A stretch of 64,000 bases of DNA from Trileptium ribeirensis. Its lineage: Eukaryota; Nematoda; Enoplea; Enoplida; Thoracostomopsidae. The position numbers were made by a program, and so were the translations under genes. Positions 13,014-26,400 of this stretch are shown here, piece after piece. The DNA is taken from positions 1 to 64,000 of the forward strand of contig JASANE010030106.1 in NCBI GenBank assembly GCA_030248225.1. The letters are read 5' to 3'. The notes below the pieces were generated by a model. The model was not told the origin of the DNA and made no database searches. It was given only the letters and a program-made list of their open reading frames with translations. The stretch's first letter is position 1, and each line of letters starts with the position of its first letter.

Positions 13014-13535
13014 AATATAAGCGTACAAATGGCATGGCGTCTCAGAACTAATGCAATACCACAGCTACCGTAAAGTTCGCATTGGATCCAATGTTATGCC
13101 ATACGTCCAAATTCTATACCTACCGTATATTTGTGTATGTATAGGTATGATTTATTGACATTACAACAACCGATTCGAATCTGATTCGAATCCTATAAGA
13201 TTGTGCGTGCATATCGAATCGCGTGAGATCGGATCACATACAGTGTGAACACTCAAGATACCATAAAGGTACAAATCGGATCGGATTAGACCAGTCTCCA
13301 TGTGAAACGACCTAACATTTTAACTTAGCACTGGGGTTAAGTATTTTTGAGTATGCATTGTTATCTTCAAGCTTTGTAAACATTCGTTACCGATCCCTGC
13401 AAATAATACGATGTAACACTATGGCTTGCGCACGTTGACTGAAATCTAGTGAGACAGGGTTAAGGTGATTTAATTTTAGTACCTATGTGTCTTATCTGCA
13501 GTTAGAAGAATTGCAAGACTATTGCGACGTATACG
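13014..13535. repeat. Repeat fragment with ATCGGATCGGATT motifs
   Basis: Contains several GATTCGAAT and ATCGGATCGGATT motifs (13150-13310) that recur at about 49435-49660. It may be two members of one decayed inverted-repeat family; limits were not resolved. Confidence 0.4.
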
Positions 13536-13699
13536 GCATAACACCACCCTGTTTAAAACTTTTGTCCCCTGTATCGCAGATATCTGAGCTACCATTTTTA
13601 ACCGTAGAGCACACTGTATATGCCTAATGCCGCGTATTATTCTATAGTGCAGTTGCTTTTTTTTGAAAATTTATATATTGGTATCTAGAAATTACGCAC

Positions 13700-13919
13700 G
13701 TAGACAAGATGATATGCAGCATACGGTCAATAAAATTACAAAGAAGAGATTGTGGCTTTAACAGCTTCGAAAATGACAACACACCTAGCTAACTAAACTT
13801 GAAATGTTTTATGACAAAAATGAGGTATCTAAGACGCCTTGTTGTCAGATTCTTTTGCTTGGCACTGTATGGGATACATAGGTTCCAAACGTTGTGGGCA
13901 TTATAACACTAATGCAGCA
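13700..13919. mobile_element. Right-end fragment of the Harbinger-like family
   Basis: Matches the right 200 bp of the 19340-20477 element: ACGGTCAATAAAA, AAGACGCCTTGTTGTC and GGTTCCAAACGTTG, followed by GGGCATTATAACACTAATGCAGCATAA. The left end was not identified. Confidence 0.6.
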
Positions 13920-14322
13920 TAATCGGTTGATAATGTGCCTTTCTTTGATGATGATACTTTGTCACAAAATTACCATACACATGCAAGAACAGAAATTCTA
14001 TATAATGTTAAAATCCAGACTTGCGATAAATTGGGTGGTCACCAAGACAGAGTCTTCCGATAGAGGACCGTTAAAATTCGTAAAAAAGAAGTTGGAATAT
14101 AAGCTAAATTAATTTCAGGCTTTAGTAAAGTACCACATAACATTGAAATATGACATCGCGCCCCATTTAACCATTTTGTTCACAGAATGCTTAAATTGCT
14201 ACTAGAAACCGAATATAAATCTCTTTCTCTGCTTCAGCAATGTCAGCTAAAGACCCGATTCGCGAACAAGTTTTTGCTGTCATCAGCCATTTTATACATA
14301 TTTCATCCGTATATTTTAGGTA

Positions 14323-14451
14323 ATGATATCAATACCGTTCCTTCCTGAAGCAATTAGATCAATTCGTCCATCTCCGTACGTATTCGATGATGTTATAGAT
14401 CAACTCAATTACTTTATGACCAGTCTACTTCTTCTATTTTGTGCTGTTCTG
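14323..14451 (+). CDS. inx: Innexin exon 1: N-terminus and start of TM1
   Basis: Codes residues 1-43, from the ATG at 14323. It includes the conserved [11 protein letters not shown] motif before the first membrane segment ([11 protein letters not shown]). The donor is CTG|GTATGT after 14451, phase 0. An ATATTTTAG stands three bases before the ATG, so the exon probably begins at a splice acceptor at 14320/14321, either cis from a non-coding leader exon or by spliced-leader trans-splicing. I chose this ATG because it precedes the DD motif by the usual short distance for the family. Confidence 0.85.
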
Positions 14452-17400
14452 GTATGTTGTTTTCTCTTAAAATTAACTATCTTTTTATGTAGATGGCGTC
14501 ACTTTAAATACCCGCCTTGCTGCAAAATTGTTTTTAACATTTGGACTGTACATTTTGGGCTTTTGCATTACTGTGGAAGGTTCTACTGTGGTGTGTTACA
14601 AATCCAACCCCTGGAATCCGCTAGCCAATGTGGTTTGTGACAAACGTCTTCGATTCTTTCGAGAATATTAATGCAAAGAGAAAAATTATCATCACAACAG
14701 ATTGTGTTCTTATTTAACTTATAAAACCTTAATATCAGTGCTCAATTTTAGTAAACTTGGCGTTACAAAATCACTCGAATATATAGCTGGGGAATTTGCA
14801 GCCATAGTATCTGATCAACGTAGTTCCTGAGGCATCGCTTTCGCGGCGCGCTAAAAACTATAGCATTTATGAGCAAAACTACAAAATTCCGAGGAAAAGT
14901 TGGAGATTATAAAATACGTTTTGGTTTCCTGGCCTAGCGTCCCATCTGTCGAAACCATCTATTCCGTAAGCTGACGGTTGACCGACACTGGGCACCTACG
15001 AACTACACATATACCCGGTAAAGCGGTATATAGCATGCCTATATGAAATATATGCACTAACTGTTTCAGGAATTTTTGACGGGAGGCGCATCATCCCATG
15101 AAAACTCCGCTCCGGCCTCCGGCGGGCCGAAAAATTTAGGCAAAATGGGGTAAAAAGTGACAAAATTATGATAAAATTGGTAAAGAGGAAAAGGAAAATT
15201 GATTGCTAGTTGGCAAAATTACCCCGTGACAATTTATGCACTCAAAGCCAACGGAGTTTCGACACCTATCGACCTCAACCCGTGATTGATCAGCAAAGGT
15301 TTCTGACCCTGTTCGTATACTGTATTAACGAATATTCCATGACCGGACTACTGGTCATATTGGGGGAGTGAGAGGGTTTGGCTCGAACCCCTGCCTTCCT
15401 TTGCATCCGGTAGGGAATATATGTAATGAAGGTGTGTTTGTAACGCAAAATTTCTGTGGATCACATCAAGAACATATAGCGACAGACCATTAAATGAAGT
15501 TGTGATTTAGCACGAATATGCAACTGTTTAATCTATGTTAGTTTCAGCCACAGCTTGTCGTACATCGATTGATTAGAATTCAAGGACGTACAGCTTACTA
15601 GTTCAAATTCGTACTGTTAACTACTGTATTCGTCTGAAGCCGTCAAAAACAACCATACAAATCATACATTATAAAGCATGTTGCAGTTAGGTATCCCGTC
15701 TGGAGCGTCTGCTCTGCCCGGACCATCTGTTGTGTATATATCACTTTTCATATCTTTAATGTGCAGGGACCGCGGAACGCTTTTTACCGAGGGGGGGCAC
15801 ACACTGTTGTTTGACATATCATCATATGCTGAGAAAAGTATTAACTAAAGTAAGTTAGTGTAAGCAAACAATCCGATCTTGAAAATCTCGGAAATCGATC
15901 TTGAACAAAGCCGATCTTGGAACAAGCGCGATTCAGCCTACGCAACAAAGCTGCGGCAGGGAATAACCGTTAACAGTGGTTGAATGTCACGAAGGGGGGC
16001 CAGGCCCCCCCTCGAAAAACTGAAGGGGGCCGTGGCCCCCCCCGGCCCCCCCTCTTCCGCGGTCTATGTTAATGTGTCAGATCGTATTTTTTCATTTTTT
16101 TTCTAGCGTTAATTTATTTAGAGACGACCTCCGTACAAAGAGCATAACAGTTTGCTGTGACTCACTGGCTTTAATTTTACAGTTGATGTACGTAAACGTG
16201 ATTATGTAACTTTAATTAAAGGAAGTGTTGTTTTTAGTCCAGCTAAAGGCATAACCACCGGCTGCAAAGTTGGGGTGGTCCGAACAAAACTATTAATTGA
16301 CCAATACCTGAAAGTGGGGGGAGGTCGGAAGGAGGCAATGTATAAATGTACAATGGAAACATGCAAAATGGGAATTCGAACATTTAGAAGAACCCCCGTA
16401 CACTAAAAACTGGGGGTCTGGTCCCCTGATCCTCCAGTGGTAACGCCCGTGACGGCAGCTGATTTTTTGTTCTTGCTGAGTTATCATTCTTACTTATTTT
16501 TGATTCATGTTAGCGACTATAATCTATGTAATGCGGGATTCACGTTATAATGTCCCCACCACTTGGAACTTATGTACCCCACACAGTGGCAGGTACACCC
16601 TAGACTACAGGGTGTCTTAGACACCCCTGTGTTTTTAAATAAAGTTTCAAATAAATTTCAAACAAAGCTAGCTAATAGTTTTGCTTGTTTCAGACGGTGT
16701 CAATGAACCGTCGTTGCTTTTTCGTTTTGCTGAGGGTTTCCGCCACCCCGTGGGGTCATTTTACATAGGACCTACAGGATACCGTAGAAACACCGCATTG
16801 GCAAGCATAAAACGCCGAAATACTACATTGCCAAAATGAGGTATCTAGGGGTCTGCCCGACACCCTCATATTTTGTTATATGGTGTGGGTGTCACTGTCA
16901 CCGTCTTTACGGTATAGTCTACACTACAGGGGGACAAATGTTCCAACTGTTGGGGACATTATAACGTGAATCCCGCATAACACCAATTAAACTGTTGAGG
17001 ACGCATATATGAAGCCACGTTGCATTACGGAGCTAACGTAATGACAAGTATTGTGAACATATTAGACAAGTTGGACCAGCGCTGAACTGATCATATTGTG
17101 TAAAACGAAATTTGCTTAGATTTGGCACTAAAATTTAACGTGACCGACTATATTTCTCATTGCGAATGTTTTGCCGTAGCGATATTAATTGTGTATTCAA
17201 GTCACCTAAGGTACCATGTACTACAACTAAAGTTTTTAGACAAAAACAAAAATCTTTAGCTAGATCCGTTAACTTAGAAACTATTTGGTTACAAATGAAA
17301 GCACTAAACAGCCGGATCTTAAGCAGAAACATGATGTTGCTTTTGCACCCTGCTCCCGCACGGTCGAAAGTATAAACAAAACGTTACACTTGGAGATGCG

Positions 17401-20400
17401 TTGCCTTTAATACGCCCTATAAAATTATTGGCCATATACCGTTGATTGGTAGCTGAATTATCAAAATTACAGCTAAATTTCACTAATTACATAGTATATA
17501 ACGTAAATACTACACCTAAACATAGCTACGTGTTGCATTTTTTTAATTGTTTAAGATTTAAATTTTAATTTCAGCTTTTGGACAGTTTATGGTTTATGCT
17601 ATTTAATGTAGAACCTATCATAATCTAGGTATGATTCGTACCTATAACATATCATGCTGGCATATTCAACTTAAAGTTTCGCATTTACAGGATTGCAACC
17701 TACATTTTGCGGTATTAATGTCTGGTGATACGTAGGTTATCCCAACAGTAACAAGTGAGTTTACTGAAGCATGCTACTCTTTCAGGTTGGAGCTAAGCAA
17801 AATATTGGCAGCCCAATCCAGTGCTGGATACCAAAGGAATTCGAACGCGCTTGGGAAGAGTATACGGAAGAATATTGCTTTGTAGAAAACACCTACTTTA
17901 TTCCACTTGAAGTTGGGCTTGGCGTCGATCGGCCAAAGTCAGGAGAGCCGAGACAGGGTACTACTAATGTACTTTATTACACAAGGAGTTAAGATATATG
18001 TTGATCGGTCAAATTTAAAAGAATTGACACAATGCAGCATTAGCCACTTTATTCCCCTTGATGTTTGTATCGCCGTTGATTGGCCAAAGTTAGAAAAAAC
18101 TTATACAAGTTTCTACTAACCTACTTTATTACGCTTGAACATGGAAACTGTGTCTGTTGGCCAAAGTTAGGAGAATAGAGACAGAGCACTCATAGGTGTG
18201 CGTGCTGATATTTTTGAGTCCGCGGGTACCCGCGGAAATCCCTTGTCTACCGCTACTACTCCCGTTCAGGCGAGCTCAGAAAAATTTTTCCTGCCCGCGA
18301 ATCCCGCTTATAAAATAGACTTCTATTGGTGGCATAGGAGGTTTGTGATTATATATTACTAAACCATTCTACTGTGTCCACTAACCATTCACAGAAGAGA
18401 ACTGTACCCTCTTTTAAATAATAGCACCTAATCCTGGAAGCCACTTGGTGCATTCATACAGCCGTTACTAAAGCGAACCGCAAAACTTAATACATAAAGA
18501 TGCCGAATACCAGGGTCAGCTTCAAACTATGACCATACTACATAATTCTTCGCCGTGACCATATAGTTTGAAGTTGGAAACTTCATTGGAAACATCTACT
18601 GCAAGTGAACTATATCAACACTTGTACCTATACCATTATTATTGTTTATAATTAAGTGTATCGGAAACGGCATAAAAACATGAGGTATTATATTTTCGCT
18701 ATACCTATCACCACAATAGAACGTCCCATCGTTTTAGGCTAGTTTGGTATTTAAACGCATACGGTTGTTCCACAGCAACAAAGTACAAGAATCAGCGATA
18801 AATTAAATCAGTTTGTCGTTTAGTGCATTAGCATTCTTCAAATAATTTTAATGTATGACCAAAAATATTTAATGCTTGCAAATCTACGTATGAACAAATT
18901 CACAGCTGGTCATGTAATTAATTATAAAAGGCCATACAATATGTAGTGAATTCCAATACGAATACAATGAATAAATGGTTAGTTATCCTTTTTATGCATA
19001 TGCGATCTTGATGTATTCACTATAGCTTTAAGCGATGATTGAGGCAAGCGCTAGAACGACGCTTTCTCTGAAATTACTGTTATCTGTATTAATTAAAAAG
19101 ACATTAATAAATGTTTCTTACCCAAAAACTTAAGCATATATAATCTCAAAGTTAGTTTAATGATGGTTTTGTGCCATATTACTTTCCACTGCAATACGTG
19201 TTCCGCTGCTATATTTTTTAAAAATTAAAGTACCATATTTTTTCTCCCCGCTAAATTTTTCCCCTCCTAAGGTGCATTATGCCTTTTCCCTACTATATTT
19301 GTTCCACCTAAAATATTTACCCCAAGCAGTATTTCTTAATGAGGGTTTCACATTATTATGTCTCGACTGTTTGGAAGTTTTGTTCCCATGTAGTCGCAAC
19401 CCAACCTTATAGACAGTCAGGGTCACACCCATACTGTAAACAATTACGGAGGGTGTACGACACACCCTAGTACTAAAGGAACCCCCAGTTCGGATTTGCA
19501 AGTACCCCTTCAGACCCGAGCTCTGGCATTTGTACCCAAAAAAGTTCTAGATTCGAAATTTTGGATTTTTACCCCCGACATCCCCCGATCATTCCGACCA
19601 AAAAACTCGCCAAAAAATAGAATTTTTAAAATTTTAGATTTTTTGGGTCCCAAGGGAACCCAAAAATTTTTTCCTAAAAATTAGATTTTTACCCATAATT
19701 CGACGCGGCTTGACGAGCTGAGCGCAAAGGTGTTATTTATAACGGGATCCGATAAAAGTATCCTAAGTTATGAACAAAAACTGTCCAACTGCTGAGCCTC
19801 TTAGCCTCCGATATTTTTAACCATAACTAAGGATCCAGGTAGTGGATCCCGTTAAAGCTATCACCATCCGATTCAGCTCGTCAAGCCACGTCAAATGGTG
19901 AAAAAAAACCATCAATAACAAAAGAAATTTCGGGGGCCCCCGGGAGGGACCCTCGGGACCCAAAAGAATCTAAAATTTTAAAAACCTATTTTTTCGTCGA
20001 AATAAACTTCAATTTTGGTCCGGTGGATGTTCGAGGATCTCAAAAATGAAAAACCAAAATCCAGAATCTGACCATTTTTGGGCAAGGTGGGTGGTAAGCA
20101 GACGACCCTTAGCTACATTTTTTCATTACAGTGTCGTACACACCCATACCTACCAATTTGGCGCGAATGAACAGTAACGGACACCGTATGTGGCTAATGC
20201 GGGTCGTTAGTAGACTGTTCTGTGTAGTTTTTTTTAAATTATCAATATTTTTATCTAGACCATATAAAGTCGATGGAATTATGCCTCACACGGTCAATAA
20301 AACTACAAAAAACAATATACTTGACACTGTCGAGAAGTGTGAAATACCCCAAACTAACTTTGAAAAATTTATAAAAAACATGGGGTGTGTAAGACACCCT

Positions 20401-23400
20401 GTTGTCGACAGTGTTTCTGACGCTGTGTGGTGTACAAAGGTTCCAAACGTTGGAAACATTATAATGTGAACGCCGCATAAATATATGTTTTTGTGTATTT
20501 TTGATTTAGTTTTGAAGTTAGAAAATTACTCTATATTAGAGTATATTATCCCAAAAATATAACCTTGTTTAGCGGACAGTGTCGAACAGGTGGAATCAAA
20601 TTTTAGAAACATAACTTTATGAAATGCTATAAACAGCCACACAAGATATCAAAGACACTCAGGGCGATCACAAAGCCAGATATGACGCAAAAACAGAATT
20701 GATCAAACTATTGGCGATAGGAGCCTCCTTAAGAATGCAAGGAAGGCTATTCGCAAAGTAGCCAGATTGGCAAAAAGATAGATGGTATCTTATGAAATAG
20801 CAGAATCCTGGGTAAGTCATCGTACAGCTTATGGAAAGATGGGATCGACTTAAAAATCAATTCCTCTAAATGGCTGGGGATATAATTTGACAGGGGACCA
20901 AGCATGATACCATATGGTGAAAGAAATGTGGCAGGAGAAGCAAGATGGCACAACATCGGGCTTATATTTTCGAACATAACGCAATACAAGTGCGGGCAAA
21001 TTGCAGTTAAGTAAGTGGTGCTGTGACGTCTGCGGGTACTTGCGAGTACCCACTACCCACAGGTTGCCCGGCGCCAACGGGTACCGTCTACCCGCCAGCT
21101 CAACATTTGAGTACCCGCGCACAGCTTCAAGAGAACTGCTAGTCCATTTTATTATACTTGAAGCGAGGGTGACTGACGACCGACCAAAGTCAGCAGAATG
21201 GAGCAGAGTAATCCTGGCCTACTTTATTCCACTTGAAGTTGAATCTGTGTCGACATGTCAAGTCAGCAGAATTGGGGCTGGACACTACTAGCCTATGTTG
21301 CTACACTTGACGAAGCTAGGATCGATGAGTATTGGCTAAAGTCAGGAGAGCCGAGACATGGTACTCCTGGCCTGATTTATTTCACCAAAAGATGGGATCG
21401 GTGTGAATAGGTCAATTTCAGGAAGACCAAAACAAGGCACTGCTAACCTACTATATTACACATGAAGCTCGGATCAATGACTATTGTCCAAAGTCAGGAA
21501 AGCTGAGACATGGTGCTACTTTCCTATTTTATTCCAACTGACGTTGGCGCGGCGTAGATGCTGGGATCGGCTAAATTCAATGACTATAGCCAACAAGTGA
21601 AAATTTGAGGATCTGAATAAATTATAAAATGAACTTCGCTTTTTTGATTTTGTACTGAAAACGCTAATTTTAAATGTAACAGTTAAACATTCAAACCTAC
21701 AGTTGTATACATTTAGCCGAATGCATGTAATAACTAATAATAAAAGAGTGTCATGTATTTATTCACTTTCCATTTGTTAGCACTGGTCAAAACTCCGAAC
21801 ATGAATTTCGCTAATTCGTCGTGCGCCAAAGTATCGTGTCACCATATATATTTTTATTGATATCTTTATAAAAATTGGACTGTTATATTCAGAGTTTGGC
21901 CTGAGTTCTATGCTTGGCCTAAGTCTATTTGACTAGCATAATAGTTGGTTTACAGCTTGACGTGACTGGGCTCTTGATGCAAACCATAAAAAATTCGCGC
22001 AGAAGACGGCTTGATGAATTTCAAAAATATATAACTAGAATGTGCTAAGAGCGCAAGTGCGCTGCGAGCAGTAGCCAAATATTTGTATTGTTTCCTATTG
22101 TTATGTTTTCAGGAGCACGAGTTATTAACTATTACCAATGGGTCCCTTTGATACTCGTTGTACAAGCTGCATTTTTCTATTTACCTCATTTTATATGGAA
22201 ATATTCGTGTTGGCAATCAGGTAAGCATTGCAACGTAACCATTTTAAAGGCTGGCTGAGTAACCTGAGTTGTTTTAAGTAAACTGGGTATCGACATTTTA
22301 ATACATGCTGAGTCGTGCTTTTGGTCTGGTTAGGCATTTTTGCGTTACAGTAAAACAAATAATGCTTAAAGCTGATCTGTACTTACTGTATTCCTATAAA
22401 GTCATTTGCGACTTTTTTTCTTACTGTATGCAGCCGCGTTCAAGATTTAAACCCTCCCCGGCATTCTGTGCATGCTTAAACTATAACTTACACGGAAGGA
22501 ATCTGTCTTTCGCTCAACGCATGTAAGGCTAGCCTTTACCGTTTGTGCAAATAGTTAGTAACGCTCAAATTAGTGTACGCGTACTTAAGTATATTTATCT
22601 AAGTTCCACTATCATCCGGCGTAAAATTTTTCAGCATTCAAATGTTTCGATATATCACAACTACATAGATGTTAGCGAAGTCACGCTAATGCAGCAGCAA
22701 TTCGGATAGGGTGAAGCTACTCGTTCATAGATAGTCACCTTATACTCACCTTCTTCCCGTGGTCATATTTGAATCCATGTGGTTTGTTGTTCTGTCCACT
22801 GAATTATTCCACGGGCGAAGTGTCGGAGTCAACTTAATGGCTCCTGCAAAGTTGCTCTGAAAGAAAACTTCTAGGCCAGCAGCACGAATCCTTACTGTAA
22901 CACGCCACTGCGATGGAGCCGGGACTTGAAACTGGCTAGAGTGGGCACTACTACAACCCACTCCTGCAAGTTGTTCCTTGCGGTGACGTTACGACACGTA
23001 AAATTATAGCGACGACAATTTAGCCTGGGCGTATATTTCATTCGCATTCGGAAAGGATGCCCTCTAACTCTGATTGATTCCACAGGTTTAAACATTTCTG
23101 AGAGTTCAATCGGCGATATTCCATGACATATTTTGTACAGCATCACTAAATCTGCTCGCATTCGTCTACATTGCAAGCTTTGGAGGCCCAGTCGTTGCAT
23201 TCGTTATTCATACGGCAGAGTTTGCAAATCCTGAACGATTCCAGTGGCTCTTTGTTGGACCTTTTCAATTTCACATATATCCCGCTTCATATAAGGTGCC
23301 CACACTGTCGTTGTATACTCAAGCTTCGGTCGTATTAACGCTTTATGTATTGTCAAAAACGATTGTCTGTTAATAGTAAGAAATCCTCGGCGTAAGATCG

Positions 23401-26400
23401 CCACAATTTTATTAGCCGAAATTGCAATCTGGTGGCAATGTTGAGAAAACGTCAGGTCCTCGGAGAGATGAACACCAAGGTATTTGACTGAGTTCGTTGC
23501 CTTCAGCTGTTTATCGCCTACATAGTAATTGTGTTTACTATTCCCATATTCAAGATGCAGCATTCTGCTGAGAAAGGCATTAAACATTTTTACACCACTC
23601 TACTAAACCGTTTATATCTTCCTACATAATCGCATGATCTATTTGATTAAATTTACGGTTGATACGTCGATATGCAACTATATCATCAGCGTAATTGGAC
23701 TAGCATACTCATCAAGATCGTTGATATAAATGTTGAAAATGGTAGGCCCTAGGACTGATCCCTGAGGCACACCACTGTAGATTTGTACTTCTTTCTATAG
23801 GCTCATCCCTACGTTAACTTTTTGGCTGCGATTGTTTAAAAATCCTTTTAACCAAGATAGTGCAGCAAATACCCACTGTCTACTATTTTAGTTATATTAT
23901 CAATGAATTGCAACAGTAACGTTTCCGTTGATTTTGACGGTGTGAACCCATGTTGAGAATTATAAATCAGTTTATTGTCCGCTAAAAACCTTTCCATTTC
24001 ACTTCTGACAATCGATTCCATTATTTTACAGCATGTGCTAGTTAAACTTACTGGTCGATAGTTGCAGACTTCAGCCAATGATGCTCCTTTATGAACCGGA
24101 ATAATTAACGATTGCAGACAGTCTTGCGGTAATTGATGACTCTGCAGACTCTTATTAAAAATAGCACTCAAGGGTTCGCTCAATGAGTACTTACATTGAT
24201 ACAAATAATTGTTGGTAATTGTGTCCATTCCCGGAGCAGCATGCCGTTTAGCTCTATTTATAAAACTCATCACACAACGCGGCTCAAAAACAACGTTACT
24301 AAGTTTTTCATTTGTGCGTAACGCAAAATCAGGTATACGACCTTCTGGTTCTATTGTGTAAACAGATTGGAAGTATTCATTTAAAGTATTTGCTACACTC
24401 GCTTCATCACATATAGTATTCCCATTTCCATCGTTCAAGACTTTTCGGATGAGAATGTCTTTTCAGTTTTCGATTCAAATATGACCAAAAAGGCTTTGGT
24501 TGATCTTTTAAGTTGTGAACTAAACATTTCTCGTATGCCCTAACATCTCGTTTTACTAAACAGTCAACAGTTTTGCTGCAATCTTGAAAACGGTGCCATT
24601 GTTCTTGCGTACTATGTTTATTATATCTTTTACTAGCTTTCTGTTGTGTTCTAATAGCCAACCAAGTCTCATGACTCGCCCAAACTGGTTTTTTCATGTC
24701 ACGTCGGGATTTTCTCGGTACAAATTGACATGGCTGTTTAAAGCACAACTTAAGTTTCTGCCACATGATTTTCACATAATCGTGTTCATTAAATCGCAAG
24801 GTTGACGTTACTAAGTTATTGATCTTAGCCCAATCCGCTTTTCTGCATTCAAGCAATTTAACGTCTTTTTGTTTACTCTTTTGTTTCGGCAGACAGAGAT
24901 TAAAAACTACTGACAAGTGATCCGCTGATACTAATCGAGGCTCAACCACAACATTGCAAACAATATCGTCGTTATTACAGAAGACCAAGTCAAGTATATT
25001 TTGTTTTCCAGTTGGAGTCAAAACATATTGCTGATATCCTCCAGCTATAACGGCATTCATGAAATCGTCCCCTGTCGCAGGCCAGCAAAAAGTTTTCCAA
25101 TTTATTTCCGCTTTACTAAAATCCCCAACCAACACTATTCGATCATATACCAATGCTTCAGTTGCTGCTACAAAATCATACACTTTATTTAGAGATGGAT
25201 CATTATTCGGCGGCCTATATGCACATACAAAAAGAACATGTAATCCTGCCAGAACGAAGGAAAATGCTGTAGGGTCACAATATTCCACGGGGATGACATT
25301 GTCACGACTAATTGGATTTAAAACCGTTTTCATATAAATGCAGCAGCCTCCCCCTTTACCCGATTTTCGATCCCGCCGAAAAAGAGTATACCCGGATATC
25401 TCCAGCTCATTATCTCCAATGTCCCGGCTTCATGTTTCAGTAATAGCTACAATGTCAGGTTTCGTGCCGTAGATATATAATAACAAACAATTACGTTTAG
25501 GAAATAGCGACCGAGCGTTAAACAAAACACATAGTAAATAATTAACACTGTCATTATCAGTAATTGAACGATTTTCATTCATATTTGACACAGAATTTGA
25601 AGCAGAATTCGCATTAGTACAAGTATCATTATTTACATTATTTACATTTGAATTATGGTGCACAAAACCAGACTTTATTTGCATATTCAAGTGTTCGCGA
25701 CTATATTTTGATGCGTTGTGGCATCCTGTAATCGTGTTCGTCGATCTAAAGGGACTATCCGACGATAGATAAATCGTATCCGCTCGCCTTTGTCTTTTCT
25801 TGCTTTATATTCATTATATGATACCTTTTCCCCATCTGCTGCATTTTAGGTAAATCCTTGAGAATTTAAATCGGACATCTGTTACTGTCTTCAAGTTTTT
25901 GGCATTCTCCATTACAGAACGACTGATTTCACTATTTTTTTGAATTATATTCAGCGGTCGTGGAGCGGCACCTTGTCCTAAGCGAATAACATGCTTAAAC
26001 GCAGCCACTTCTTGTATATTTATTGCAACCAACAATTTCTTCGCAAACGTCTTATCATAATCATCGGGTTTTACTAAAGCTTCTTTCGAGGGCACGAATT
26101 CATCTAATTTAAACACGATGATATTAGTTTTCCTTCGTTCCACATCGCTTATTTCATCTAACACTTTTGCCACGTTATCACCAAAGGTAGCATCGCTGGG
26201 ATGAGATATATTATCAGACGTCGGTAGAGTATAACGGTTTGAATAAGAGAATCAACTTTACTTGACAACTCACCAATTAGATTTTTGAGTTCTTTGACTA
26301 CTTTAGTCAGCTCTTTGACCTTTGCGTCCGTTGTCGCCAACCCAACGAACATTTTTTGGACCAAGGGACTACATCCGGTGCAGCTGAAGAAAACTTGATG

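Larger units (their letters stand above)
14452..17785 (+). other. Innexin intron 1
   Basis: 3.3 kb between exons 1 and 2. It holds a hAT-like element (15764-16068) and a Harbinger-like MITE (16532-16977). Positions 16240-16480 are GC-richer unassigned repeat-like sequence starting CCGGCTGCAAAGTTGG, a motif seen again near 57669. I see no coding exon in the rest. Confidence 0.8.
17958..22112 (+). other. Innexin intron 2
   Basis: 4.2 kb. It contains the two blocks of the exon-2-like repeat, the Harbinger-like element at 19340-20477, an imperfect hairpin near 18520-18577 (arms CTTCAAACTAT and ATAGTTTGAAG) and GC-rich CGGGTACCCGC-type sequences at both edges of the 18.2-21.1 kb insert. No coding exon was seen. 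Confidence 0.75.

Noticed and set aside
17926..17930. Alternative exon 2 donors at GAA|GTT or GGC|GTC
   Set aside because: Both are phase 0 and cannot join exon 3, which needs phase 1; the loop would also be too short.
20131..20469. 112-codon frame
   Set aside because: It lies in the right part of a Harbinger-like non-autonomous element; the sequence resembles no protein and shares its repeats with other copies.
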